64,000 nt of DNA from Hominenteromicrobium sp964531265 (GTDB taxonomy: Bacteria; Bacillota; Clostridia; Oscillospirales; Acutalibacteraceae). A program made the position numbers and the translations under genes. Numbering within the stretch: position 1 is the first letter of the stretch; each line of letters begins with the position of its first letter. This document shows, piece by piece, positions 33,566 to 42,839 of this stretch. The stretch spans positions 1-64,000 of the forward strand of contig CAZHDW010000012.1 of the NCBI GenBank assembly GCA_964531265.1, read 5' to 3'. Below the pieces are notes generated by a model, which made no database searches, was not told where the DNA came from, and was given only the letters and a program-made list of their open reading frames with translations.

Positions 33566-34311
33566 TATTCTGCACCCCCATTGCTGCAATCCTTGTAATC
33601 GCCGTATATATCGAGCATTTCCCTTGAAAATTCTCCCGTACCGTCCTCTATCAGCAGTGTAGGCAGGATAGCCAGCCCCGGCTTGCCGCCGCGTCTGGCC
33701 TCCAGCAGGAACAGTGACGGCGCACTGCCCTCCCTCTGCTGTACAAGCCTGAGTCTTTTCGGCTCAAGGCCGTATTCTCTGAAGATATTCATCGCGTCCG
33801 TAAGCCGTTCCGGGCGCTGACATATGCAAAGTCTGCCGCCAAAGCGCAGCACCGCCCTTGCAGCCGCCGCTACATCCTCCAGCGTACAGGTACACTCATG
33901 GCGCGCATTCTCAAGACGAAAATCGGAATTTCTCAGCCCTGCGCCTACAGCTTTATACGGCGGATTGCACGCCACAAGATCCATAACGGGCTCCGGCAAT
34001 ATCTCCCTGATGCTTCGTATATCTCCACGGCGGATCGAAACACTGGCCTCAAAGCCATTTTCCTTTACCGAAAGCTCGGCCTGCTGTGCGGCCTGCTCGC
34101 CAAGCTCCACGCCGATTATCTCCTTTGGCGCATACCTTGCCTGCCACAGCAGCGGTATGGTGCCGCAACCGGTGCCCATATCGACACAGCGCTCCTTGTG
34201 GCGTGGCTCCGCAAAATGTGCAAGCAGAATGGTATCCGTATTGAATCTGTGCTCACGGCTGACGAGCACACGGCAGTTTTTTGCAAGCGGCTCCCAATGT
34301 GCATTTTCCAT
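33565..34311 (-). CDS. trmN6: tRNA1(Val) (adenine(37)-N6)-methyltransferase (YfiC/TrmN6-like)
   Basis: 248 aa. SAM-binding motif VDMGTGCGTIPLLW and N6-adenine catalytic NPPY in LVACNPPYKAVG. Members methylate A37 of tRNA-Val or related tRNAs. Overlaps rsmI by 1 nt. GAAAGGAGG-type ribosome site lies upstream of the ATG at 34311. Confidence 0.9.
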   Translation of the reverse strand: MENAHWEPLAKNCRVLVSREHRFNTDTILLAHFAEPRHKERCVDMGTGCGTIPLLWQARYAPKEIIGVELGEQAAQQAELSVKENGFEASVSIRRGDIRSIREILPEPVMDLVACNPPYKAVGAGLRNSDFRLENARHECTCTLEDVAAAARAVLRFGGRLCICQRPERLTDAMNIFREYGLEPKRLRLVQQREGSAPSLFLLEARRGGKPGLAILPTLLIEDGTGEFSREMLDIYGDYKDCSNGGAE

Positions 34312-34341
34312 TCGACCCGTCCTCCTTTCATAAATGAACAG

Positions 34342-34379
34342 AAAAAAGGACCGCCGCGTTACCGGGGCAGCCCTTTTTT
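34342..34379 (-). terminator. Terminator of the ferredoxin gene
   Basis: On the minus strand AAGGGCTGCC pairs with GGCGGTCCTT (10 bp, two G-U) plus flanking A/T pairs, then U6. It separates ferredoxin from trmN6-rsmI. Confidence 0.8.
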
Positions 34380-34391
34380 GTTTGCAACGAA

Positions 34392-34562
34392 TTAAGCCTG
34401 CTGCGGAGCCTCAACCGGGCATGTGCCTGCACATACACCGCACTCGATGCAGGTATTCTCGTCGATCTGATACTGGCCGTCGCCCTCTGTGATAGCGCTG
34501 ACCGGACACTCGTCTACGCATGCGCCGCAAGAGATGCAAGCGTCTGTAATCTTATATGCCAT
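34392..34562 (-). CDS. 2x[4Fe-4S] ferredoxin
   Basis: 56 aa; ATG set by GGAGGTG 8 nt upstream. Two CxxCxxCxxxCP clusters: CISCGACVDECP and CIECGVCAGTCP. A low-potential electron carrier typical of clostridia. Inserted between ricT and trmN6, where B. subtilis has yabA. Own terminator. Confidence 0.97.
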   Translation of the reverse strand: MAYKITDACISCGACVDECPVSAITEGDGQYQIDENTCIECGVCAGTCPVEAPQQA

Positions 34563-34662
34563 TGTAGAAACACCTCCGTGTAATTGATAATTCCATTCTA
34601 TCACAAATCCGCAAAAATGCAATAGGAAATATTATTTAAAGCTTCCGGATTTTACCGGGGGC

Positions 34663-35529
34663 TCAGCCCTCGAGCTTCTTAAACTCCTCAAGCTCCTTCT
34701 TATTCACTCTTATCTGACCGTCACGGATGACCTTTACATCCTTTACGCTGTAAATGCCCGGTGCTGCATCGGGATTCTTATCCAGGCGAACCGTAAGCTT
34801 GCCCGTAAGGAGATTCTGATCTATTACGATGCCCTTGCCGTCCGGAGTGGAAACGAGTGCATTGACCTTCGGGGTCGTTCTGAGAAGATCCAGATATGCC
34901 TCCTGCTCATATTTCAGGCAGCACATCAATCTTCCGCAGGTACCGGATATCTTAACCGGGTTCAGCGAAAGCCCCTGCTCCTTTGCCATTTTGATGGATA
35001 CGGGCTGGAAGCCGCCGAGGAAGGAGCCGCAGCAGAACGGTCTGCCGCATATTCCGAGGCCGCCTATCATCTTGGCCTCATCCCTCACGCCTATCTGTCT
35101 CAGCTCTATTCTTGTGCGGAACATGCCCGCAAGGTCCTTTACCAGCTCGCGGAAGTCGACACGTCCGTCGGCGGTAAAGTAAAAGAGTATCTTGCTGTTA
35201 TCAAAGGTATATTCGACCTCGACCAGCTTCATCTCGAGTCCGCGCTCGGCGATCTTCTTTTCGCAGAGCACGAAAGCATTCTTTGCCTTTATTTCATTCT
35301 CGGCAACGCGGCGAAGATCCTCCTTCGTCGCGATGCGTATAAGCTTTTTAAGCGGCTGCACGATATTCTCATCCGGGACATCGCGATTTTCCATCGCGAC
35401 CTCGCCACATTCTATTCCGCGTGCAGTTTCAACGACCACATGGTCGCCGGAATCGATCTTTTCACCGTTCGGGTCAAAGTAATATACCTTGCCCATATTT
35501 TTGAATCTGACTCCGATCACTTCGGCCAT
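34663..35529 (-). CDS. ricT: PSP1-domain protein RicT (YaaT)
   Basis: 288 aa. Begins AEVIGVRFKNMGKVYYFDP; PSP1 domain with the conserved Cys-rich segment GGLGICGRPFCCGSFLGGF and GTCGRLMCCLKYEQ, whose cysteines bind [4Fe-4S] in the RicA-RicF-RicT complex that works with RNase Y in mRNA maturation, sporulation and competence. Follows holB by 30 nt. Confidence 0.95.
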   Translation of the reverse strand: MAEVIGVRFKNMGKVYYFDPNGEKIDSGDHVVVETARGIECGEVAMENRDVPDENIVQPLKKLIRIATKEDLRRVAENEIKAKNAFVLCEKKIAERGLEMKLVEVEYTFDNSKILFYFTADGRVDFRELVKDLAGMFRTRIELRQIGVRDEAKMIGGLGICGRPFCCGSFLGGFQPVSIKMAKEQGLSLNPVKISGTCGRLMCCLKYEQEAYLDLLRTTPKVNALVSTPDGKGIVIDQNLLTGKLTVRLDKNPDAAPGIYSVKDVKVIRDGQIRVNKKELEEFKKLEG

Positions 35530-35559
35530 GCCAGTTCCTCCTTCTATTTAAAGCAGAGC

Positions 35560-36546
35560 TCATCGCCCTGCGGTCTTCCTCAGCTCGGCGCAAAACGCAG
35601 TCACGGCCAGTGCCGCATTCGCATTGCGCTGAAAATATCCTGTGTATTTACTCGGCAATTCACAAAGCTCCATAAGGCTCTTGAGTGAAAGCCTTCTGCT
35701 CAGCCCTGCGGCCGTTTCCTCGCTTCCGATAGCCGCCACGCCGCTTTTCAGCATACAGGCATCCCTGAATATCAGCCGCAGTCTCTCCGCCATTTCCGGG
35801 AACAGCGCCTTTTCCTTTATCAGGGGGGCCGAAACCGCCAAAAGCTCATGCTCAGAGCCTGCTGCAACAGCATTGGCTATGTCCCGTGCTATCTTCTCCG
35901 CTCGCGCCGCACGGCCGTTTTCGCCGTCGTCGAGCATTCTGCCTATATTTCCCCTGTGCAGGGCGGAAAGCGCTCCGGCCTCTTCTCTCGAAAGCCCGTT
36001 TTTGCTCTCGATATACTCCGCCGCCTCCTGCTCACTCGGTGCACGCAGGGTAAACGTCTGCGAGCGCGAGCGTATTGTGGGCAGCAAAATATCCGCCGAC
36101 GAAACCGTAAAAATAAAAATTACGCCCGGCGGCGGTTCTTCTATCAATTTTAACAGCTTGTTCTGTGCCGCATCGGATATTCCGCTGTCGATGAAGAACA
36201 GATATACGCTGACATCCGCTTCTTCGGGACGGCGATAGGCATCCGACAGCACCTTTTCAACGGAATCGGCACTGATCGCGCCGGATGCACCGCTGCCGAC
36301 TATCTCCCTTATATCGGGGTGGGAGCCGGCGGCTGCACGAATGCAGGACGGGCACACTCCGCACGGAGCCGTGTCCCTGTTTTCCGAACGGCACACCGCT
36401 GCACGCGCAACAATACGGGCAAGTGTTCGCTTGCCCAGTCCTGCTTCGCCCTGCAAGATGATAGCGTGCGGCAGCCTACGGCGTGAAAAAGCCTCTGAAA
36501 TGGCATTTTTCAGCGCCGCATTACCGACAAAACCATTAAATTGCAT
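35560..36546 (-). CDS. holB: DNA polymerase III delta' subunit
   Basis: 328 aa. Clamp-loader AAA+ fold with GEAGLGKRT P-loop, a zinc module (C52, C63, C66, C69-type spacing: CRSENRDTAPCGVCPSC), and a LLKLIEEPPPGVIFIFTV sensor region followed by SRSQTF. Loads the sliding clamp at replication. ATG overlaps the darA stop by 1 nt (TAATG). Confidence 0.94.
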   Translation of the reverse strand: MQFNGFVGNAALKNAISEAFSRRRLPHAIILQGEAGLGKRTLARIVARAAVCRSENRDTAPCGVCPSCIRAAAGSHPDIREIVGSGASGAISADSVEKVLSDAYRRPEEADVSVYLFFIDSGISDAAQNKLLKLIEEPPPGVIFIFTVSSADILLPTIRSRSQTFTLRAPSEQEAAEYIESKNGLSREEAGALSALHRGNIGRMLDDGENGRAARAEKIARDIANAVAAGSEHELLAVSAPLIKEKALFPEMAERLRLIFRDACMLKSGVAAIGSEETAAGLSRRLSLKSLMELCELPSKYTGYFQRNANAALAVTAFCAELRKTAGR

Positions 36547-36869
36547 TAGGTTCTTTCAAATCTCTCGACATCGAGAACGAATATTGTAGCACCGCCGACG
36601 GTTACTTCTACGGGGAAGGAGGTGTACATGCCGACATCCATTGTAGTTGTGCTCGGAACTACCTGAGTTCTGCGGCTGGAGTGCTTACCGATGATGCCGA
36701 TAGCATCATCAACCTTGTCATCCTCCACGCCGGAGATGAAGGTTGTGTTGCCTGCCATCAGAAAGCCGCCTGTTGTTGCGAGCTTTGTGAGCTGGAAGCC
36801 GGCTCTTGTCATTGCGGAAGATACCGCACCGCTGTCATCGTTACTTACAATAGCAAGAATAAGTTTCAT
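36546..36869 (-). CDS. darA: Cyclic-di-AMP receptor DarA (PII-like)
   Basis: 107 aa. PII-like fold, MKLILAIVSNDDSGAVSSAMTRAGFQLTKLATTGGFLMAGNTTFISGV with the conserved TGGFL loop that binds cyclic-di-AMP. DarA (YaaQ/PstA) modulates cell-wall and osmolyte processes. Its presence shows the organism uses c-di-AMP. First of the darA-holB-ricT operon, with a plausible promoter at 36909-36936. Confidence 0.96.
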   Translation of the reverse strand: MKLILAIVSNDDSGAVSSAMTRAGFQLTKLATTGGFLMAGNTTFISGVEDDKVDDAIGIIGKHSSRRTQVVPSTTTMDVGMYTSFPVEVTVGGATIFVLDVERFERT

Positions 36870-36908
36870 AAGAATGTTCCTCCTTATTGTTATTTCTTTA
36901 AGTTGTTA

Positions 36909-36936
36909 AGTATCACAGGCATAGCCTGCTTTTCAA
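36909..36936 (-). promoter_or_regulatory. Candidate promoter of the darA operon
   Basis: On the minus strand TTGAAA (36931-36936), a 16-bp spacer, and GATACT (36909-36914) preceded by TG one base upstream (extended -10). The dyad CAGGCATAGCCTG (36916-36928) sits in the spacer. Confidence 0.4.
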
Positions 36937-36990
36937 TTTTATTTTATCATCTTCGGGAACAAAAATCTATAGATTTTTTTGCATTTTGCG

Positions 36991-38274
36991 TTAAATTTGA
37001 AGAATTTTTTTCTTTTTTTGGCCGTTTTTCTCAAAAACGCTATTCGAAAGCCTTAAAACAGCCATGAGATTCGGCACTGCCATTATGCCGTTGAAGGCGT
37101 CGCAAAACGCCAGCACACCGGTAAAAGGCAGAACACAGCCCATGAAGCAGGCTGTGGCGGCAAACAGCATATAGACCCTGCGGCACATCCTGCTTTCGCA
37201 ATTCACAGCGAACAAAAGCGAATCCATACCGTAGCAGCTCCATGCAATGACGGTGGCGAAGGCAAAAAGCGCCATGGACACCGACACCGCCGCACTGCCC
37301 AAATTGCCGAGGGTCGCCGAAAAGGATGAGAGCGTGTACTCGGCGCCCTCCCCCGTGCCCGGGGACACCAGCATGCATAGCCCGGTTATCGTGCACAGCA
37401 GAATCGTATCTATGAATACCTGTATCGCGCCGAGCGCGCCAACCTGCTCCGGGGTCTTCCCCCGTGTCCTGCACAGTGCAAACGCTCCACTGCCGAGCCC
37501 TGCCTCGTTCGTAAAAACTCCGCGCGATATCCCTGTGCGCATTGCAAGCCACATTCCGCCCACGCCGCCGACCGCCGCTTTCGGCGAAAAAGCCGAGCTC
37601 AGCATGGTCATTATCGCCCCGGGGATGTATTCTGCACGCAGAATGAGTACCGCCGCACATGCAGCAAGGAATATCCCGGACATCAGCGGAACAAGCCTTT
37701 CCGTCACACGCACAGCACTCGAAAGGCCGCCACGCACGCAAAGAATGAGCAGCACTGCCGTAATTAGCCCAGACACCCAATTCGCCACTCCTGCTGTGGA
37801 GAGCGCCGCGGATATCGCGCCGGTCTGTGCCATGCTGCCCATGCCGAGTGCCGAAAACACGCAGCCTGCCGCGTATATCACAGCAGCCGGTCTGCCAAGC
37901 GCTTTCTGTATATAGCCTATTGCACCCGGTGCATTCGGATCCGAATACTTCGCCGCCAGAAAACCCTCCGCATAGACGGTCATCATGCCGAAAAAGGCCG
38001 ATATCCACATCCAGACAACGGCTCCCGGGCCGCCAACGGTTATGGCTGCCGCCACGCCGACTATATTCCCCGTCCCGAGAGAGCCCGCAAGGGACGCGGA
38101 AAGTGCCTGAAGCGCGGATATTCCGCCCTCACCAGAGTCTCCCAGAAGCGCCGCGCGAGCATTCCCCGGAATTCGGTGAAGCTGCATGAAGCCGCTGCGC
38201 AGGGTCAGCCATATTCCGACAGCCAGTATGGAGAGTATCACATGCGGCCCCCACAGAAGCTGCTCCATCACCAT
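36991..38274 (-). CDS. Alanine or glycine:cation symporter (AGCS family)
   Basis: 427 aa. Multiple membrane helices; characteristic AGCS segments: SLAGSLGTGNIVGVAAAITVGGPGAVVWMW and TGISRGVFTNEAGLGSGAFA. Imports alanine or glycine with Na+. Start chosen as the ATG overlapping the amidase stop (TGATG); a later ATG at 38268 gives MEQLLWG. The C-terminal helices after 380 are slightly short versus well-known members. Confidence 0.9.
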   Translation of the reverse strand: MVMEQLLWGPHVILSILAVGIWLTLRSGFMQLHRIPGNARAALLGDSGEGGISALQALSASLAGSLGTGNIVGVAAAITVGGPGAVVWMWISAFFGMMTVYAEGFLAAKYSDPNAPGAIGYIQKALGRPAAVIYAAGCVFSALGMGSMAQTGAISAALSTAGVANWVSGLITAVLLILCVRGGLSSAVRVTERLVPLMSGIFLAACAAVLILRAEYIPGAIMTMLSSAFSPKAAVGGVGGMWLAMRTGISRGVFTNEAGLGSGAFALCRTRGKTPEQVGALGAIQVFIDTILLCTITGLCMLVSPGTGEGAEYTLSSFSATLGNLGSAAVSVSMALFAFATVIAWSCYGMDSLLFAVNCESRMCRRVYMLFAATACFMGCVLPFTGVLAFCDAFNGIMAVPNLMAVLRLSNSVFEKNGQKKKKILQI

Positions 38275-38813
38275 CACAGGGTGCAGCTCCTGCCGAAATA
38301 TTCGCAAACCGAAAGCGCAAGATTTTCGGCGATCAGCGCCGTATTCTCCCTTATCCACGCCTCGTCAAGGGGATTATCGTGGTAGGCTATTTCCACCAGA
38401 ACGGACGGAGCATTTGTCTTTGTCACCTCACCGAGCCTTGTAGTGGCGGTGGTCTTTACAAGCTCCGGGTCGGGATAGATGCTCCTCAGCTCATCTGCAA
38501 TAATATCCGCCGCACGCTTACCCTCTGCACTGTACGGATAATAATACACGTCCGGCCCACGTAATTGCCCGGAAAGCTCCTGCGGCGCCGCATTGGAATG
38601 CAGTGCAAGGTGCAGGTCGGGGTCTTTTTCGTTTGATTCGCGTATCGCCTGACCGAGCGTCATTCCCGGGATATTTCGATAAACCGTGATCCCGTTCCTT
38701 TCAAGTATCGGCACCATGTCATCGGCAATTACATTCATCCAGTATTGTTCGTCCCCCGTTGTCAGATATTTGTTAAATGGTTGCAAGGACGGGCTTAAAT
38801 AAATTGACGGCAT
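38274..38813 (-). CDS. N-acetylmuramoyl-L-alanine amidase (Amidase_3), divergent
   Basis: 179 aa from MPSIYLSPS (GGAG upstream). Amidase_3 fold; cleaves the lactyl-amide bond of peptidoglycan. The second metal His is visible in LHLALHSNAA, and the conserved Glu in APSVLVEIAYHDNP. The usual first ligand segment DPGHGG reads LSPSLQPFN, so a His is missing. This variant occurs in some Firmicute and phage amidases, but metal binding may differ. No signal peptide. Coupled to the symporter downstream. Confidence 0.82.
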   Translation of the reverse strand: MPSIYLSPSLQPFNKYLTTGDEQYWMNVIADDMVPILERNGITVYRNIPGMTLGQAIRESNEKDPDLHLALHSNAAPQELSGQLRGPDVYYYPYSAEGKRAADIIADELRSIYPDPELVKTTATTRLGEVTKTNAPSVLVEIAYHDNPLDEAWIRENTALIAENLALSVCEYFGRSCTL

Positions 38814-38930
38814 CGGCTCGCATCTCCGTTTCAAATAAAATTGATGTGCTTTTCACACCGTAAAGCAGGTGTATGACAGCTTTATTGTAGCCTGCTTTTA
38901 ATCATATTCTTATGAGCACATATTCATGTA

Positions 38931-38959
38931 TTGACTTTTACTCTTTGGAGTGATAGAGT
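38931..38959 (+). promoter_or_regulatory. Promoter of the ABC exporter leader
   Basis: TTGACT (38931-38936), 17-bp spacer, TAGAGT (38954-38959). The spacer holds the small dyad ACTC-TTTG-GAGT. Confidence 0.5.
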
Positions 38960-38975
38960 GGTAATGCCGTCATTT

Positions 38976-39130
38976 GCTGCACTAACCATGCAGCGCACCG
39001 CTTTCCTGTGTACGCGGTGCATCTGTAAGCATGTAAAGGGCGACCGCCCGATATTCTACTGTGCAATCGGCACGGTGTGGGATGCATACTTTTGGGGGAG
39101 GAACAGTACGACTGTTCCCCGGTGTGCATC
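38976..39130 (+). ncRNA. Highly structured 5' leader of the ABC exporter operon
   Basis: Five consecutive hairpins: 38976-38994 (GCTGCA/TGCAGC), 38995-39020 (GCACCGC/GCGGTGC), 39038-39049 (GGGC/GCCC), 39059-39075 (CTGTGC/GCACGG) and 39081-39130 (GATGCATAC/GTGTGCATC enclosing GGAACAG/CTGTTCC). The last ends 3 nt before the AAAGG ribosome site of the GTG start. I do not recognise a known riboswitch class. Regulation of initiation or attenuation by the exported compound is inferred. Confidence 0.55.
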
Positions 39131-39146
39131 AGAAAGGTTGGTTTTT

Positions 39147-40946
39147 GTGAAAAAAGAACAGAAGAAGACAAACATCCTACGCTTTTTCCCTTTCACCAAG
39201 GGGCTGCGGCATTTCTTCATTATTTCGCTTTTGGGCACCGTGGTGTCCGTTTTTGCGAACTACATGACGCCGCAGGTAATTCGCGTTACGGTGGACTCCG
39301 TCATCAATGACGAGCCGTTCAGTCTCCCGGCTTTTATCACTGCATGGATAGAGTCGCTGGGCGGACGCGAATTCTTACAGCACAACATAATTATATGTGC
39401 ACTAATTTCAATAGCATTCTCCCTCATATCCCAGGCGGCCATGTATGTTTCCCGTATAACCATGGCAAAGGGCTGTGAAGGCACTGCAAAAATAATCCGC
39501 GATACCCTGTTCTCCCATATTCAGCGTTTGCCCTATGCATGGCACAACCTGAACCAAACAGGCGATATCATCCAGCGCTGCACGCAGGACGTTGAACTTA
39601 TACGCAACTTCATCAGCGGTCAGATGGCCGAGCTGCTGCGCGTTGTTTTCCTCATTATCACACCGCTTATACTCATGTTCTCCATGAACGCAAAGCTTGC
39701 CTGCATCGCGTTGGCCTTCATCCCCGTGGTGCTTGCATATTCGCTGATCTTCTTCCGCATTGTCGGACAGAAGTTCCAGGCTGCGGACGAAGCCGAGGGC
39801 GTGCTCACCTCCATTGTGCAGGAAAACCTCACCGGTGTGCGCGTAGTACGCGCCTTTGGCCGCGAGCGCTTTGAGAAGGATAAATTCAACAAGCAGAATG
39901 ATCTCTTCTCCGAAATGTGGGTCAAGCTCGGCTATGTCATGGGTACAAACTGGGGACTTGGCGACCTGCTCTCAGGTCTGCAGGTCATCACCATCATGGC
40001 ATCCGGCATACTCTTTGTCGTTAACGGAAATCTTACAGAGGGCGAATACCTTGCATTCATCTCCTACAACTCAATGCTGGTATGGCCCACAAGAAGCCTC
40101 GGACGTCTGCTCGGCGAGCTTTCAAAGACAACCGTCAGCTCCAAGCGTCTGTTTGAAATCCTCGATGCAGAGCCGGAAAAGGACACAGGCAAGATGATAG
40201 AAGCCCCCATGGACGGCGATATCGAGTTCAAGCATGTGAACTTCTCCTATAATGAGTCCTCCGAGACTCTCCACGACATCAACTTTACAGTGAAGGCCGG
40301 TACAACACTCGGCATCCTCGGCTCCACCGGCAGCGGAAAGAGTACGCTTTCCTATCTGCTGGATCGTCTCTATGAGCTTCCAGAGGGCTCCGGCGAGATA
40401 ACCATCGGCGGTGTCGATATCCGTGACATCCCCCTGCCGTATCTGCGCCGCAACATAGGCATAGTTCTGCAGGAGCCGTTCCTGTTCTCAAAGAGCTTCA
40501 AGGATACCATTTCCGACGGCTCCTCCCGCCACGACCTTGAAAGCGTGCGCAAATACGCACGTCTTGCAGTCATCGATGACACGATAGATAATTTCGCCGA
40601 GGGCTATGAGACACAGATAGGCGAACGCGGCGTCACGATATCCGGCGGTCAGAAGCAGCGCGTGGCAATTGCCCGTATGCTCATGCAGGATACTCCGATA
40701 AAGATATTCGACGATTCACTTTCCGCAGTCGATATGGAAACGGACGCAAAAATACGTGCATCCATCAACGAAAACGTACGCGGTACTACGATAATCATCG
40801 CACACCGTATTTCTACCATCATGAATGCAGACCACATTATCGTTATGGACAAGGGCCGTATCGTTCAGCAGGGCACACACGAGGCCCTCGCAAACACCGA
40901 CGGCATCTACAAGCGCATATACGATACTCAGCGCTCTGCTGACTGA
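39147..40946 (+). CDS. ABC exporter half-transporter 1 (heterodimeric)
   Basis: 599 aa, GTG start chosen because AAAGG lies upstream and the protein homology begins there. Six-helix exporter domain (about 20-330), then an ABC ATPase: Walker A GSTGSGKST, Q-loop VLQEPFLFS, signature ISGGQKQR, Walker B IKIFDDSLSAVDMETD. The Walker B Asp is followed by Asp-Ser instead of Glu, so this half carries a degenerate catalytic site, usual for one half of BmrCD/LmrCD-type heterodimers. Pairs with the next gene (20 nt away). Confidence 0.94.
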   Translation: MKKEQKKTNILRFFPFTKGLRHFFIISLLGTVVSVFANYMTPQVIRVTVDSVINDEPFSLPAFITAWIESLGGREFLQHNIIICALISIAFSLISQAAMYVSRITMAKGCEGTAKIIRDTLFSHIQRLPYAWHNLNQTGDIIQRCTQDVELIRNFISGQMAELLRVVFLIITPLILMFSMNAKLACIALAFIPVVLAYSLIFFRIVGQKFQAADEAEGVLTSIVQENLTGVRVVRAFGRERFEKDKFNKQNDLFSEMWVKLGYVMGTNWGLGDLLSGLQVITIMASGILFVVNGNLTEGEYLAFISYNSMLVWPTRSLGRLLGELSKTTVSSKRLFEILDAEPEKDTGKMIEAPMDGDIEFKHVNFSYNESSETLHDINFTVKAGTTLGILGSTGSGKSTLSYLLDRLYELPEGSGEITIGGVDIRDIPLPYLRRNIGIVLQEPFLFSKSFKDTISDGSSRHDLESVRKYARLAVIDDTIDNFAEGYETQIGERGVTISGGQKQRVAIARMLMQDTPIKIFDDSLSAVDMETDAKIRASINENVRGTTIIIAHRISTIMNADHIIVMDKGRIVQQGTHEALANTDGIYKRIYDTQRSAD

Positions 40947-40965
40947 TCGGCAACAGGAGCAATAT

Positions 40966-42780
40966 ATGAAGAAAAATAAAAACTCATCAATACAGACATG
41001 GGCAAAGATACTTCCGTTTCTTGCCCCATACAAAAAGCAGATGTTCGGCTCCATGGCGTTGATGATAGGTGCTGCCGCCATAGACACCATCACTCCGCTT
41101 TTCTCCGGCTACGCCGTGGATAACTTCATAGGGCCGCGCACGACCGACGGTCTTGTTGGCTTCACACTGGCCTATATCGCACTGATGATACTGATGACGG
41201 CCGGCACAATCCTCATGGCGATACTCGCACTCAAGGTCGAAATGTACCTTGGCCGAGACCTCAAGAGAAAGCTTTTCGACCATTTGCAGACACTTGATTT
41301 CTCGTACTATAACACAACTCCCGTAGGCACAACAATGGCCCGCGTTATGAGTGATACAAACAAGATAGGCAGCGTCTTCGCATGGAGCATCGTGGATATC
41401 TTCTGGAGCCTCTTCTACATCATCCTCTGCGTATGCGTAATGCTCTCCGTCAACTGGCGTCTGGCACTGCTGCTTATCGTCCTCATACCGATAGTTGCGG
41501 TCATATCCCTGTATTTCCAGAAGAGGATACTGGCAGCCAACCGCCGTGTGCGCGCCATAAACGCCGAGGTAACACGCCATTACAACGAGGGCATATCCGG
41601 CGCAAAGACCTCCAAAACAATGGTCATCGAGGCTAAGAACGACGCCAACTTCCGAAATGTCACTGAGGAAATGCGCGAGGCCTCCGTCAATGTCACACGT
41701 ACACATTCGATCTACTGGCCGCTCGTCGGCTTCATCACCGCTCTGGGTGTGGGCGCAGTGCTCACCGTCGGCGGCGACATGGTGCTTTCCGACTACATAA
41801 CAGTCGGTCAGATGACCATATTCATCAACTACGCACTCACCCTTGCAGACCCGGTGCAGAACCTTGCAAGAAGTGCCGCTGACTTTATCTCCACACAGGT
41901 AAATATCGAGCGCACCATGGCTCTGCTCGACCGCGAGCCGCTCATCAAGGATACCCCCGCCGTCATCGAAAAATACGGCACGGCATTCGATCCGAAGCGT
42001 GAGAACTGGGAGCCGCTTCAGGGACACATCACCTTTGAGGATGTCACCTTCAAGTATGCCGACGGCGTTGAAAATGTTCTCGAGCATTTCAATCTCGATA
42101 TTCCGGCAGGCACAACAGTGGCTATCGTCGGTGAGACCGGCGCCGGCAAGAGTACGCTCGTAAACCTCGCATGCCGCTTCTTTGAGCCGACCGAGGGCCG
42201 CATACTCATCGACGGCAAGGACTACCGCGACCGCTCAACGCTCTGGCTGCACTCAAACATAGGCTATGTTCTCCAGACACCGCACCTGTTCTCCGGAACC
42301 GTGCGTGACAACATCCGCTACGGCAAGCTGGATGCAACCGACGAGGAGATAGAGGCAGCGGCAAAGCTGGTCAGCGCACACGACGCTATCATGCGCATGG
42401 AAAATGGCTATGACAGTGATGTCGGCGAGGGCGGAGATCAGCTCTCCACCGGCGAAAAGCAGCTCATTTCCTTTGCACGTGCCGTGCTTGCAGACCCGAG
42501 AATCTTCGTGCTGGATGAGGCTACGGCTTCCATCGACACCAAGACCGAGGAGCTTATTCAGCATGCGATATCTACGCTGCTCGACAACCGCACATCGTTC
42601 CTCATTGCCCATCGTTTGTCCACCATCCGTCACGCCGACCTCATCCTTGTGGTTCGCGGCGGTAAGATAATTGAGCGCGGCACACACGAGGAGCTGCTCG
42701 CACTGGGCGGCTACTACGCCGACCTGCACAACAAACAGTTCGAAACCGAGCACACCACAAAGGTCTTCGGCGAACAATAA
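40966..42780 (+). CDS. ABC exporter half-transporter 2 (heterodimeric)
   Basis: 604 aa; GGAG before the ATG. Six membrane helices then an ATPase domain: Walker A GETGAGKST, signature STGEKQLISFARA, Walker B IFVLDEATASID with the catalytic Glu intact, H-loop LIAHRLSTI. Consistent with the catalytically competent half of a BmrCD/LmrCD-like multidrug exporter. Terminator follows. Confidence 0.95.
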   Translation: MKKNKNSSIQTWAKILPFLAPYKKQMFGSMALMIGAAAIDTITPLFSGYAVDNFIGPRTTDGLVGFTLAYIALMILMTAGTILMAILALKVEMYLGRDLKRKLFDHLQTLDFSYYNTTPVGTTMARVMSDTNKIGSVFAWSIVDIFWSLFYIILCVCVMLSVNWRLALLLIVLIPIVAVISLYFQKRILAANRRVRAINAEVTRHYNEGISGAKTSKTMVIEAKNDANFRNVTEEMREASVNVTRTHSIYWPLVGFITALGVGAVLTVGGDMVLSDYITVGQMTIFINYALTLADPVQNLARSAADFISTQVNIERTMALLDREPLIKDTPAVIEKYGTAFDPKRENWEPLQGHITFEDVTFKYADGVENVLEHFNLDIPAGTTVAIVGETGAGKSTLVNLACRFFEPTEGRILIDGKDYRDRSTLWLHSNIGYVLQTPHLFSGTVRDNIRYGKLDATDEEIEAAAKLVSAHDAIMRMENGYDSDVGEGGDQLSTGEKQLISFARAVLADPRIFVLDEATASIDTKTEELIQHAISTLLDNRTSFLIAHRLSTIRHADLILVVRGGKIIERGTHEELLALGGYYADLHNKQFETEHTTKVFGEQ

Positions 42781-42791
42781 ATTAACAGCAC

Positions 42792-42823
42792 AAAAAATCC
42801 TACCCGACCGGGTAGGATTTTTT
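42792..42823. terminator. Bidirectional terminator between ABC exporter and accA
   Basis: AAAAAATCCTACCCG/CGGGTAGGATTTTTT, 15-bp stem with a 2-nt loop; works for both converging operons. Confidence 0.92.
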
Positions 42824-42839
42824 CATTCAGCTAAACCTG

